A DNA stretch of 16,007 bases from an uncultured Clostridium sp. (GCA_900548455.1 URKQ01000053.1:1-16007), one strand, 5' to 3'. Positions 6,444-14,826 are shown, numbered from the stretch's first letter. The notes: a model not told the origin generated them from the letters alone. Made by a program: numbers and translations.

Positions 6444-7766
6444 TTAATTCTTTGCTAAATAAAATGCTTTTGCTTCCCATTTAGCTGTTTCAGAACATGC
6501 ATTAGGTTTTTCAGCTTCAATATTAGCAATTCCTGGACATCTATGACATTTTTTATTATATAAACACATTTCACATTCTTTAGGAGTTACATAAAAATTT
6601 TTATATCTCTCTTCTCTGGTCTTAAGTAAGTTTTCCCAAATAACTTGTATACTGTTTTCTCTTACATTACCTAAAATATCGTCTACAAATAAACAAGGTT
6701 GTACATTTCCATTGCTATTTATTTGAAGTTTAGTACCAATAGTGCATCTTAAAGGTTTAATTTCTAGGTTATTATTTTTAATAAAAACTCTTAACTGCTC
6801 ATCAGTTAGTCTATGTTTTTTGGGTGAAAGATTTCCATCCATTTGTGGTACTATTCTAGTACCAACTCCTACTGGTACTCCAAGTTCTTTAGCTAATTCT
6901 CTTATTTTATTCAGCTCATTATAACTATCTTGTGTAATTACCCAAGATAAATTAACATGTAAGCCTTTGTTTTTACATTTGATTACATTTTCCTTTAACT
7001 TTTCGAATGCTCCATTATGTCCAACAAAAGCATCATGTACATTAGCATCTCCTCCATGTAAACTAAAAGTTAAAGTCCTAATTTTAAATCTTTTTAAATC
7101 ATCTATAATATCATCACTTAGTAAAGTTCCATTAGTTACGATTGATACAGCAAATTTCTTTAAGTATGCGTATTCTATAATTTCTTTGAACTGAGGGTGA
7201 ATAAATGGCTCTCCACCTGTTATCCTTAAATAAAAAGTTCCTAACTGATCAAGCTGATCAAAGGTTTTCTTAATTTCTTCAAGAGTAAGCTCTTGTTCAT
7301 AAAAATTCTCCTTTTGACTTGCTGCATAACAATGTTTACATCTTAAATTACACTTATAAGTTACATGAAAATCTACATTAATTGGTATATTTTCTTTATG
7401 TGCTTTATCAAACAAACTTAAATCTTCATCATCTTCATTATTAATTGAATCATTAACAATGTAATTTTCATATTTACCTTCTTCAGGTAATATATCTTCA
7501 TGCTGTAAATCTAAAATTTTGAACCGTGTAAGTTCATTTATTATTCTAGTTACATCATTTTCAATAATGCTTTGATTTACATCATACTTATCTTTAATAC
7601 TTGTTACAATTTCAGTATATGTATATCCTTTACAAATAAAATTAAATATTTCTGAAGAGATCCCCTCTAGTCTGTAATCATTAAAATTACTTGAAAAAAT
7701 ATAGTAATCATCTCTAATTTTTTTAAATATTATATTATCACATATCTTGAAAATAGTATTTTTCAT
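6444..7766 (-). CDS. Radical SAM/SPASM peptide-modifying enzyme with N-terminal PqqD-like domain (enzyme 3)
   Basis: First gene of the operon, 440 residues from the start chosen here. The frame also opens at an ATG at 7781, but that ATG merges with GGGGGGA, an ideal ribosome binding site for the ATG at 7766, and the PqqD-like region of the paralogues also begins at about this point. Domains: PqqD-like about 1-85; an acidic linker (NDSINNEDDED, 105-115); radical SAM motif CNLRCKHC (Cys139, 143, 146); GGEP at 184-187; SPASM Cys341, Cys358, Cys398, 401, 407, 410 and Cys424. It resembles enzyme 1 more than enzyme 2 around the cluster motif. No peptide gene lies next to it, so its substrate is presumably the same 30-mer further down the operon. 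Confidence 0.92.
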   Translation of the reverse strand: MKNTIFKICDNIIFKKIRDDYYIFSSNFNDYRLEGISSEIFNFICKGYTYTEIVTSIKDKYDVNQSIIENDVTRIINELTRFKILDLQHEDILPEEGKYENYIVNDSINNEDDEDLSLFDKAHKENIPINVDFHVTYKCNLRCKHCYAASQKENFYEQELTLEEIKKTFDQLDQLGTFYLRITGGEPFIHPQFKEIIEYAYLKKFAVSIVTNGTLLSDDIIDDLKRFKIRTLTFSLHGGDANVHDAFVGHNGAFEKLKENVIKCKNKGLHVNLSWVITQDSYNELNKIRELAKELGVPVGVGTRIVPQMDGNLSPKKHRLTDEQLRVFIKNNNLEIKPLRCTIGTKLQINSNGNVQPCLFVDDILGNVRENSIQVIWENLLKTREERYKNFYVTPKECEMCLYNKKCHRCPGIANIEAEKPNACSETAKWEAKAFYLAKN

Positions 7767-7931
7767 TAATAATCCCCCCATTAATTAATATTTATAAGAT
7801 TAAAAAGTATTTGTGTTTCTCTACACATTTAAGCAGAAAATTTTTATGTATATTCTTAAAAATCATAAAATTGTATAATTTATAGTATATATTTTATTTT
7901 TTTATAAAATATAGATATATGTTTTTTTATA

Positions 7932-7960
7932 ATTGTATCATGTAAATTTTTGGTTGTAAA
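7932..7960 (-). promoter_or_regulatory. Putative extended -10 promoter of the peptide operon
   Basis: Reading the minus strand, TTTACA (7960-7955) is separated by 17 bases from TACAAT (7937-7932), and the -10 is preceded by TG at the extended position (TGATACAAT). This is the best promoter I find upstream of enzyme 3. It implies a leader of about 160 nt, very AT-rich, with only a weak stem (TGTGT/ACACA) near 7812-7827. No repressor-type operator is evident. Confidence 0.55.
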
Positions 7961-8170
7961 GTAATATTATTATATTATATACATTTATTTATATTTAAAG
8001 ATATTATTGAGATAGTATTTTAAAATAAAATATATATTTACAACATTTTATAGGTGTATTTAGATTCATCACATAACTATAAAATCAATTAATATGAACC
8101 TAAACAAGAGTATTTGTACTAATATTAATTCATGTAACATTACAAAACATAAGATAATTGTATATCAACA
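7961..8170. other. AT-rich intergenic stretch, nothing recognised
   Basis: Between the operon promoter and the adhE terminator the sequence is extremely AT-rich, with no convincing gene, repeat or operator on either strand. The longest short frame seen (8094-8210, +, 38 codons) has no ribosome binding site and runs into the terminator stem. Confidence 0.6.
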
Positions 8171-8216
8171 ATTAAAAAGGCTTTCACAAAATAGTAATTC
8201 TATTTCGTGAAAGCCT
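8171..8216 (-). terminator. Intrinsic terminator of adhE
   Basis: The arms at 8178-8194 and 8200-8216 form a 17-bp stem with a 5-base loop. On the minus-strand RNA the single mismatch becomes a G-U pair and the stem is followed by UUUUUAAU, so it is oriented for adhE, whose stop lies 55 bases upstream. Confidence 0.9.
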
Positions 8217-8271
8217 CTTTAGGTATTTTGGTATTTTAGTATTTTATGAGTAGAATACTCTAGTCAACAAT

Positions 8272-10893
8272 TTAATTTTTATCTATTGCTGCTTCTTCAA
8301 GATCCTTAACTGAAGCAAATGATTTAATATATATCTCTTCAATTTCCTTCATTAATGGATATCTAGGATTTGCAGAAGTACATTGATCATCAAAAGCCTG
8401 CTCAACCATGCTGTCTAATTCCTCATAGAATTTATCTCTAGATACCCCTGCTTCTTCAATTGTCATAGGCATATTAACCTTTCTTTGAAGCTTTTCAATT
8501 TCTGAAATTAGAAGTTCTACTTTTTCCTCTATAGTATTCCCACCTAATCCAAGATAATCAGCTATTTTAGCATATCTATAAGCAGCATTAGGATATTTAT
8601 ATTGAGCAAAAGCTGCTTGCTTTGTTGGAACATCTGTTGCATTAAATCTAATAACTTCTTTTAATAGTAATGAATTTGCCATTCCATGTGGCAAATGATG
8701 GAATGCACCTAGCTTATGTGCCATTGAGTGACATATTCCTAAAAATGCATTTGAAAATGCCATTCCAGCCATACATGAAGCATTAGCCATTTTCTCTCTT
8801 GCTTTTATACTAGTAGTTCCTTCATTATATGCCTCAGGTAAATATTTGAATACTAATCTTATAGCTTCTAACGCTAATCCATTAGTAAATTCTGTAGCCA
8901 TAATTGAAACATATGCTTCAATGGCATGAACTAAAACATCAATACCAGCACAAGCGGTTAATCCCTTTGGTGAAGTCATCATAAGCTCAGCATCTACAAT
9001 GGCCATATCAGGAGTTAATTCGTAATCAGCAAGTGGGTACTTAATTCCTGTACTTTCATCAGTTATAACTGCAAATGGTGTAACTTCTGAACCTGTTCCT
9101 GCTGAGGTTGCAATAGCTACCATCATAGCTTTTTTACCCATAGTAGGGAATCTATATACTCTTTTTCTAATATCCATAAATCTCATAGCTAAATCTTCAA
9201 ATTTTACTTCTGGATGCTCATACATAACCCACATAATTTTGGCTGCATCCATTGCTGAACCTCCACCTAGAGAAATAATTACATCTGGATTAAAATCAAG
9301 CATTGCTCTTGCACCTTCTTTGGCACACTTAAGAGTTGGATCTGGTTCAACATCAGAGAATATATTATACATTATGCCATGTTTATCTAAAACATCTGTT
9401 ACCTTTCTTGTATATCCAAGATTAAATAAAACTTTATCTGTAACTATAAATACTTTTTTCTTACCTAGTTCATATAACTCCTCTAAAGCAACAGGAAGTG
9501 ATCCAAATTTAAAGTAAGTTTTTTCTGGTACTTTAAACCAAAGCATATTCTCTCTCCTTTCAGCTACGGTCTTAACATTTATCAAATGCTTAGGGCCAAC
9601 ATTTTCAGAAACTGAATTTCCTCCCCAAGAACCACAGCCTAAAGTTAGTGATGGAGCTAATCTAAAATTATATAAATCACCAATTGCTCCTTGTGATGCA
9701 GGCATATTTATTAGCGTTCTTCCTGTTTTCATTCTCCTTGAAAATTCATCAATTCTATCCTTTGATTTATATACATCAGTGTATAAAATAGATGTATGAC
9801 CTAGGCCTCCTAATTCAATTAATCTTTCTGCCATTGTTAATGCTGTTTCAAAAGAATCTGCTCTATACATTCCAAGAACTGGAGATAATTTTTCATGTGA
9901 AAATGGTTCTTCAAGTTCTACTGAAGTTACTTCTCCTACTAACACCTTAGAACTTTCGGGAATGGTAAGTCCTGCTAAAGCTGCAATCTTAAAAGCAGAT
10001 TGACCTACAATTGCTGCATTCAAACTTCCACTTTCAGTTAAAATCACTTTTCTAACCTTTTCTGTTTCCTTCTTAGAAAGAAGATAAGCTCCTCTATATT
10101 TTAATTCTTCTTTTACTTCATCATATACTTTATCAACTACAATTATTGATTGTTCTGATGCACATATTACCCCATTATCAAATGTTTTAGATAATAGTAC
10201 AGAACTTACCGCCATCTTAATATCTGAAGTTTCATCAATTATGGCAGGTGTATTTCCAGCTCCAACACCTAATGCTGGTTTTCCAGAAGAATATGCAGCT
10301 TTTACCATTCCAGGTCCACCAGTAGCTAAAATCAAATCTGCCTCCTTCATTACTTCCTGAGACAATTCTATACTTGGTTCATCAATCCATCCAATTATTC
10401 CTTCTGGAGCTCCTGCTTTTACCGCTGCATCTAATACAATTTTGGCAGCTTCAATTGTAGATTTCTTTGCCCTTGGATGTGGTGATATAATTATTGCATT
10501 TCGAGTCTTTAGTGCAATTAAAGTCTTAAATATAGCTGTAGAAGTTGGATTTGTTGTTGGAACAACAGCTGCAATTACACCTATAGGTTCTGCTATTTTA
10601 GTAACTCCATAAGTTTTATCTTCTTCAATTACTCCACAGGTCTTTAAATCTTTATATTGATTATAAATATACTCAGCAGCAAAATGATTTTTGATTACTT
10701 TATCTTCCACAATTCCCATCCCTGTTTCTTGCACTGCCATTTTTGCTAGCTTTATTCTATTATGATTTGCAGCCATTGCAGCGGCTCTAAATATTTCATC
10801 CACTTGTTCTTGAGAAAATGTAGCAAACCTTCTTTGAGCTTCTTTAAGTTTTTCCATTCTTAAATTCAATTCATTTATATTAGTAACCTTCAT
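8272..10893 (-). CDS. adhE: Bifunctional acetaldehyde-CoA/alcohol dehydrogenase (AdhE)
   Basis: An 873-residue fusion enzyme that reduces acyl-CoA (acetyl- or butyryl-CoA) to aldehyde and then to alcohol with NADH, reoxidising the coenzyme in fermentation. The N-terminal aldehyde dehydrogenase half (about 1-440) has the catalytic Cys244 in GVICASEQ. The C-terminal iron-dependent alcohol dehydrogenase half (about 455-870) has the nucleotide-binding GGGSAMDAAK (543-552) and metal ligands Asp652, His656, His722 and His736, matching the family pattern. Length is normal for AdhE, which assembles into cytoplasmic spirosomes. GGAGG lies seven bases before ATG. It is a single-gene unit with its own strong promoter, terminator and candidate Rex and Spo0A sites. 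Whether ethanol or butanol is the main product cannot be told from the sequence. Confidence 0.97.
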   Translation of the reverse strand: MKVTNINELNLRMEKLKEAQRRFATFSQEQVDEIFRAAAMAANHNRIKLAKMAVQETGMGIVEDKVIKNHFAAEYIYNQYKDLKTCGVIEEDKTYGVTKIAEPIGVIAAVVPTTNPTSTAIFKTLIALKTRNAIIISPHPRAKKSTIEAAKIVLDAAVKAGAPEGIIGWIDEPSIELSQEVMKEADLILATGGPGMVKAAYSSGKPALGVGAGNTPAIIDETSDIKMAVSSVLLSKTFDNGVICASEQSIIVVDKVYDEVKEELKYRGAYLLSKKETEKVRKVILTESGSLNAAIVGQSAFKIAALAGLTIPESSKVLVGEVTSVELEEPFSHEKLSPVLGMYRADSFETALTMAERLIELGGLGHTSILYTDVYKSKDRIDEFSRRMKTGRTLINMPASQGAIGDLYNFRLAPSLTLGCGSWGGNSVSENVGPKHLINVKTVAERRENMLWFKVPEKTYFKFGSLPVALEELYELGKKKVFIVTDKVLFNLGYTRKVTDVLDKHGIMYNIFSDVEPDPTLKCAKEGARAMLDFNPDVIISLGGGSAMDAAKIMWVMYEHPEVKFEDLAMRFMDIRKRVYRFPTMGKKAMMVAIATSAGTGSEVTPFAVITDESTGIKYPLADYELTPDMAIVDAELMMTSPKGLTACAGIDVLVHAIEAYVSIMATEFTNGLALEAIRLVFKYLPEAYNEGTTSIKAREKMANASCMAGMAFSNAFLGICHSMAHKLGAFHHLPHGMANSLLLKEVIRFNATDVPTKQAAFAQYKYPNAAYRYAKIADYLGLGGNTIEEKVELLISEIEKLQRKVNMPMTIEEAGVSRDKFYEELDSMVEQAFDDQCTSANPRYPLMKEIEEIYIKSFASVKDLEEAAIDKN

Positions 10894-10914
10894 ACTTAAT
10901 CCTCCAATTAAATA

Positions 10915-10932
10915 TTGTTATTTTTTTAACTA
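10915..10932. promoter_or_regulatory. Candidate Rex operator, promoter-proximal
   Basis: TTGTTATTTTTTTAACTA matches the Rex consensus TTGTTAANNNNTTAACAA at 12 of 14 defined positions. It lies just downstream of the predicted transcription start of adhE (about 10939) and before the ribosome binding site, an ideal place for repression. Rex represses clostridial fermentation genes and releases DNA when NADH/NAD+ is high. The assignment is by motif and context only. Confidence 0.6.
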
Positions 10933-10945
10933 TTTCTATAATATG

Positions 10946-10974
10946 ATGATAATACTTTGTTTATTTTTTGTCAA
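10946..10974 (-). promoter_or_regulatory. Sigma-A promoter of adhE
   Basis: On the minus strand a perfect -35 TTGACA (10974-10969) is followed after 17 bases by -10 TATCAT (10951-10946). Transcription would start near 10939, about 46 nt before the adhE start codon. Confidence 0.75.
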
Positions 10975-11003
10975 TATATTTTCTAATCTCCATAAAACTT
11001 TTT

Positions 11004-11010
11004 TTCGACA
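11004..11010 (-). promoter_or_regulatory. Candidate Spo0A box upstream of adhE
   Basis: The minus strand reads TGTCGAA, an exact match to the 0A-box core TGNCGAA, within GTGTCGAAAA. It sits roughly 65-70 bases upstream of the predicted adhE start. In Clostridium acetobutylicum Spo0A activates solvent-forming adhE, so the placement makes sense, but a 7-base motif is weak evidence alone. Confidence 0.45.
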
Positions 11011-11126
11011 CGGGTTTTTGTTGGACTTTTTTCAGTTATTATCACTTTATTTTTATATTTTATGTTATATTTATGTTTTGCAACCAATAAAGCAAAGTTA
11101 CTTTTTTATCAATATAATGTTTTAAT

Positions 11127-11144
11127 TAGTTTAATGTTTAACAA
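11127..11144. promoter_or_regulatory. Second candidate Rex operator, distal
   Basis: On the minus strand TTGTTAAACATTAAACTA matches the Rex consensus at 12 of 14 positions, with a perfect first half-site TTGTTAA. It lies about 190-205 bases upstream of the predicted adhE start. Paired near and far sites could allow looping or cooperative repression (inference). Otherwise 11011-11241 shows no gene. Confidence 0.4.
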
Positions 11145-11241
11145 ACTTTCATTTTTTATTTCTCATTATTTTAATATAATTTCAACTTATCCTTTATTTA
11201 CAACATTCTAAAATCCAAAGTTTTATACTTCTCTAGACATT

Positions 11242-11269
11242 AAAAAAAGCGAGCAAGATTGCTCACTTT
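11242..11269 (-). terminator. Intrinsic terminator of the 184-residue gene
   Basis: On the minus strand AAAGTGAGCAA (11269-11259), a 2-base loop and TTGCTCGCTTT (11256-11246) form an 11-bp stem with one G-U pair, followed by a run of Ts to 11242. It starts 4 bases after the stop at 11274. Confidence 0.9.
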
Positions 11270-11273
11270 AATA

Positions 11274-11828
11274 TTATATTTCGTTATATACACCTTTTAA
11301 AATTTTCTTTATATCTAGTCTAACCTTTTCTTTTATCTCATTATCATAATGAGATACGCCGTATAAATTACGAAGGTCCTTTAATTGATCACTTAAATCA
11401 ACGGTTTCAACAATTTCACCATTATTAAGTTTTAATTCATAAACCGTTTCATACATTAATGGAGTTTGTTTACCAAATGATGCATAGTAATCTGGTAAAA
11501 AATCTCTAGCAATTAGAATATATCCCGAAGTATCCATTACAATATTTACATTTTGATACACTCCAAAATCAGAAAAAATCCCTTGTTTTTTACGTATTTT
11601 TATACCCTTAATTGTTGGATTATCTTCAGGAGAATAAACACATAGATTATTTAGTGTTAATTTCTTTTTATTAAAAGAAAATTCACCATAATATCCCCGC
11701 CAACAAGCAGAATGAGGTCTTAAATTTAGCTTATATTCTCTAGGATTAAATAAGAACTCTTTCTCAATAGCTAACACATCATAATTTTTATTTACATACT
11801 TACATACATCCCCAATTTGCGCTGACAT
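11274..11828 (-). CDS. Uncharacterised 184-residue soluble protein
   Basis: I do not recognise a named family. The protein has no signal peptide or membrane segment and is probably cytoplasmic. It is mixed alpha/beta in appearance, with a conserved-looking aromatic stretch ACWRGYYGEF (41-50), a central part rich in beta-prone residues, and a charged C-terminal helix region (about 150-184). Two cysteines occur early (Cys9, Cys42) and one at 63. A strong ribosome binding site (GGGGGG) lies five bases before ATG, and it has its own candidate promoter and terminator, so it is a single-gene unit between adhE and the RNase J gene. The overall character (small, acidic and aromatic, orphan) recalls immunity-like or SMI1-type accessory proteins, but I see no motif that proves it. 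Confidence 0.8.
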   Translation of the reverse strand: MSAQIGDVCKYVNKNYDVLAIEKEFLFNPREYKLNLRPHSACWRGYYGEFSFNKKKLTLNNLCVYSPEDNPTIKGIKIRKKQGIFSDFGVYQNVNIVMDTSGYILIARDFLPDYYASFGKQTPLMYETVYELKLNNGEIVETVDLSDQLKDLRNLYGVSHYDNEIKEKVRLDIKKILKGVYNEI

Positions 11829-11874
11829 AAAATCCCCCCGTTTTTAATTGAACTATTCTATGTAGTTTACTTAT

Positions 11875-11883
11875 ATTGTATCA
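11875..11883 (-). promoter_or_regulatory. Putative extended -10 element of the 184-residue gene
   Basis: The minus strand reads TGATACAAT, an extended -10 (TG-n-TACAAT) identical in nine bases to that proposed for the peptide operon. The -35 region (TGTAAA at 17-base spacing) is poor. It lies about 47 bases before the start codon. No terminator hairpin separates the RNase J gene (ending 11943) from this gene, so read-through is also possible. Confidence 0.4.
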
Positions 11884-11942
11884 CGCTTTTTAAATTATTT
11901 ACATAGATTTTATTTTTTTCCATAAATATTATATATTTTTTA

Positions 11943-13607
11943 TCATATATCTACAATTATTGGGAATATAGTTGGTCTTCTTTTTGTTTCATCATATAAA
12001 TATCTTTCTATTGAAGTTTTAACTGCTTGCTTTAATACGTACCACTCAGTAACCTGATTGGATAGTGCTCCTTCAATCTCTTCTCTAGCTATATCTTTTA
12101 TATTAGCAATCATTTCTTCTGCTTCTTTTGCATATACAAATCCTCTTGTTATTATATCTGGTCCAGATATTATGGAATAAGTATCTTTATCAATTGCAAC
12201 TACAATTGTTACCATTCCATCTTGAGCCAAATATTTTCTATCCCTAAGTACAATATTTCCTACATCTCCAACACCAATACCATCAACAAATACTCTTCCA
12301 GCTCTTACCCTACCATTCTTTTTAACTCCATCTTCCGATATTTCTAAAACTTCACCTGTTTCTAATATAAATATTTCCTTATCATCCATTCCTAAACTTA
12401 CAGCTAAATCTTTATGATGTTTTAAATGTCTATATTCTCCATGTACTGGCATAAAATACTTTGGTTTAACTAAAGTATGTATTAGTTTTAATTCTTCTTG
12501 ACATGCATGACCTGAAACATGAATATCTTCAATTGATTCATATACTACATCTGCGCCTCTTTTATATAATTCATTTATGACTTTGCCAATTAACTTATCA
12601 TTTCCTGGAATAGGTGATGCTGAAATTATAAATAAATCATCCTTTTGAAGCTGTATCTTTCTATGATTAGAAAAAGCAATCCTGGCAAGAGCTGCCATTG
12701 GTTCCCCTTGGCTTCCCGTTGTAATAATTGTTACTTTCTCATTGTTATAATTATTAACCTCATCTAAAGTTATCAAGCTTCCTTCTGGAATATGTAAATA
12801 ACCTAAATTTAATCCCACTTTAGAAATATTCTCCATACTTCTACCACTAAACACTACTTTTCTTCCATATTTAATGGATGCATCAATAATTTGCTGCATT
12901 CTATGAATGTTAGATGCAAAAGTAGCTACAATTACTCTTCCTTTTGCTTTAACAAAAATTTTATCTAATGTTTGACCTATAGACTTTTCAGATAAACTAT
13001 AGCCAGGCCTTTCTACATTTGTGCTATCTGCCATAAGCAGAAGAACTCCTTCTTGCCCTAAATTAGAAATCCTTTTTAAATCCATCTGCTTTCCGTCAAT
13101 TGGTGTATAGTCTATTTTAAAATCACCTGTATGCAGTATTACTCCTAGTGGAGTAAAAATTGCTAATGAACATGAGTCCGCAATACTATGGGTATTCCTT
13201 ATAAATTCTACCTTCAATTTTTTTAATGCAATAGTGTCTCCAGCTTCTACATTAAATAAATTACACTCATTTAACATTTCATGCTCTATAAGTTTATTTT
13301 CTAAAATTCCCAAAGTTAATCTAGTTCCATACACTGGTATATTTAACTTTTTTAATATATACGGTAGAGAACCGATGTGATCTTCATGTCCATGGGTTAA
13401 GAAAAAAGCCTTAACCTTCTCTTTATTATCCATTAAATAAGTAATATCCGGAATAATAAGATCTACACCGTACATCTCTTCATCTGGAAATGCAATCCCA
13501 CAATCTATTACAATAATTTCATCATCACATTCTATGGCAGTTATGTTTTTCCCGATTTCTCCAAGACCACCTAAAGGAATGATTTTCACTGTCATCTTGT
13601 CATCCAT
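11943..13607 (-). CDS. rnj: Ribonuclease J (metallo-beta-lactamase/beta-CASP family)
   Basis: A 554-residue RNase J, the endo- and 5'-3' exoribonuclease central to mRNA decay and rRNA maturation in Firmicutes. The metallo-beta-lactamase motifs are complete: HGHEDH (72-77), His140, HTGDFKID with Asp162, and His389 in PVHGEYRH. The beta-CASP insert (about 210-370) includes HVSGHA at 363-368. The last 100 residues (about 450-554) form the C-terminal domain used for dimerisation. Length is typical. GGTGGGAG lies close before the ATG; a second in-frame Met at residue 5 is possible but lacks its own site. It is divergent from the downstream cation exchanger and seems monocistronic. I cannot say whether it is the J1 or J2 paralogue. 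Confidence 0.95.
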   Translation of the reverse strand: MDDKMTVKIIPLGGLGEIGKNITAIECDDEIIVIDCGIAFPDEEMYGVDLIIPDITYLMDNKEKVKAFFLTHGHEDHIGSLPYILKKLNIPVYGTRLTLGILENKLIEHEMLNECNLFNVEAGDTIALKKLKVEFIRNTHSIADSCSLAIFTPLGVILHTGDFKIDYTPIDGKQMDLKRISNLGQEGVLLLMADSTNVERPGYSLSEKSIGQTLDKIFVKAKGRVIVATFASNIHRMQQIIDASIKYGRKVVFSGRSMENISKVGLNLGYLHIPEGSLITLDEVNNYNNEKVTIITTGSQGEPMAALARIAFSNHRKIQLQKDDLFIISASPIPGNDKLIGKVINELYKRGADVVYESIEDIHVSGHACQEELKLIHTLVKPKYFMPVHGEYRHLKHHKDLAVSLGMDDKEIFILETGEVLEISEDGVKKNGRVRAGRVFVDGIGVGDVGNIVLRDRKYLAQDGMVTIVVAIDKDTYSIISGPDIITRGFVYAKEAEEMIANIKDIAREEIEGALSNQVTEWYVLKQAVKTSIERYLYDETKRRPTIFPIIVDI

Positions 13608-13730
13608 AAAACTCCCACCTTTACTATAAGTTATATGTTAAAATACAGTTTAATTCTTCAATATATTTCTTTATGATTAATAAACTCAGTTTATCTATAC
13701 AACAATCTATGTAAATGCCTTCAAGATTAA

Positions 13731-13759
13731 TTGTAATACATATATTATGCGTAAATAAT
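13731..13759 (+). promoter_or_regulatory. Weak candidate promoter of the CaCA exchanger
   Basis: TTGTAA (13731-13736) and AATAAT (13754-13759) are separated by 17 bases. This is the best pair I find in the divergent 258-bp region between the RNase J gene and the exchanger, but it is a modest match. I could not identify a convincing promoter for the RNase J gene on the other strand. Confidence 0.3.
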
Positions 13760-13865
13760 TAAATTTAAATACTGGAGAATATAACAAAATGCTCAACTTC
13801 TATGCATATTTTTAATAATTAATTCTCATCATATATTTAGATTTACAATCAAAGGAGTTGACAAA

Positions 13866-14819
13866 ATGTTACACATATTATTATTGCTATTTGGATTTGT
13901 TTTACTTGTTAAAGGAGCTGATTATTTTGTTGATGGTGCATCAAATATAGCCTATTTATTAAAAATCTCTCCCCTAATAGTTGGATTAACAATAGTAGCA
14001 TTTGGAACAAGTGCACCAGAACTCGCTGTAAGTTTAACTGCAGCATTAAATGGTAGTAACGATATTGCCATTGGTAATGTAGTTGGATCAAATATTGTTA
14101 ATTTACTACTGGTAATAGGTTTAAGCTCCTTATTAAAGCCTTTAACTGTAACTAAAGAGATGCTTTTCAAAGACTATCCTTACACCATTGTAGCCTCCTT
14201 AGCATTATTAATTTTATCTTACGATTATTTATCTGGTAAAACAAATGAACTGATGCTATCTAGAGGTGATGGTCTCATTCTTTTACTATTTTTTATAATA
14301 TATATGTACTCTCTTATTAAAGGTGTATTAACAAATACTCCTGAGGAAAATCCGAATACAAAAGAAAAAGATATCAAAGTTTCTAAATGTATCTTAATTA
14401 CTATTTTAGGTTTAATAGCTATAATTTGGGGTGGAAACTTAGTAGTTAATAACGCCACAGCTATTGCAACATCTTTAGGCATAAGTGAAACCTTAATAGG
14501 TCTTACTATAGTTGCAATTGGCACTTCATTACCTGAACTAGTTACTTCTGTAGTTGCTGCTAAAAGAGGTGAAAGTGACATTGCCCTAGGAAATGTAGTA
14601 GGTTCAAACATAATGAATATTCTATTAATACTAGGAACCTCTTCATCAATTCATCCTATAACTATAAATATATTTTCAATCTATGATATGATTATTTTAC
14701 TTTTAGTTAGCATACTCTTTTTCATTCCAATTCTTATTAGTAAAAGAGTATCAAAACTAACTGGAATAACTATGGTTGTTACCTATATAATATATACTGC
14801 ATATATTTTAATTCGATAA
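13866..14819 (+). CDS. CaCA-family Na+(or H+)/Ca2+ exchanger, YrbG-like
   Basis: A 317-residue membrane antiporter of the calcium/cation antiporter superfamily. Two inverted alpha-repeats are clear: GTSAPE (47-52) with GNVVGSN (70-76), and GTSLPE (219-224) with GNVVGSN (242-248). Glu52 and Glu224 are the expected ion-coordinating acids. About ten hydrophobic helices are arranged as five plus five, joined by a hydrophilic loop near 155-172. It most resembles bacterial YrbG-type exchangers, which probably expel calcium in exchange for sodium or protons; ion choice is not provable here. AAGGAG lies eight bases before ATG. It stands alone on the + strand among minus-strand genes. Confidence 0.92.
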   Translation: MLHILLLLFGFVLLVKGADYFVDGASNIAYLLKISPLIVGLTIVAFGTSAPELAVSLTAALNGSNDIAIGNVVGSNIVNLLLVIGLSSLLKPLTVTKEMLFKDYPYTIVASLALLILSYDYLSGKTNELMLSRGDGLILLLFFIIYMYSLIKGVLTNTPEENPNTKEKDIKVSKCILITILGLIAIIWGGNLVVNNATAIATSLGISETLIGLTIVAIGTSLPELVTSVVAAKRGESDIALGNVVGSNIMNILLILGTSSSIHPITINIFSIYDMIILLLVSILFFIPILISKRVSKLTGITMVVTYIIYTAYILIR

Positions 14820-14826
14820 AATAAAG

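Noticed and set aside
3732..7766. Assignment to subtilosin-, thuricin- or SCIFF-type thioether peptides
   Set aside because: The precursor has only two cysteines near the C-terminus and does not show the multiple N-terminal-half cysteines or six-cysteine pattern of those families.
7792..7866. A 24-codon frame in the long leader upstream of enzyme 3, possible leader peptide
   Set aside because: There is no ribosome binding site before its ATG, and its composition is what random AT-rich DNA would give.
1634..7960. A mobile element carrying the peptide operon
   Set aside because: No transposase, integrase, terminal inverted repeats or target-site duplication were found at either border. Horizontal gain is possible but not shown.
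8094..8210. A 38-codon + strand frame near the end of the adhE unit
   Set aside because: There is no ribosome binding site, and it reads into the adhE terminator stem.
13952..14611. Long minus-strand open frames across the exchanger gene
   Set aside because: They are shadows of the + strand CaCA gene, with no ribosome binding sites and low-complexity translations.
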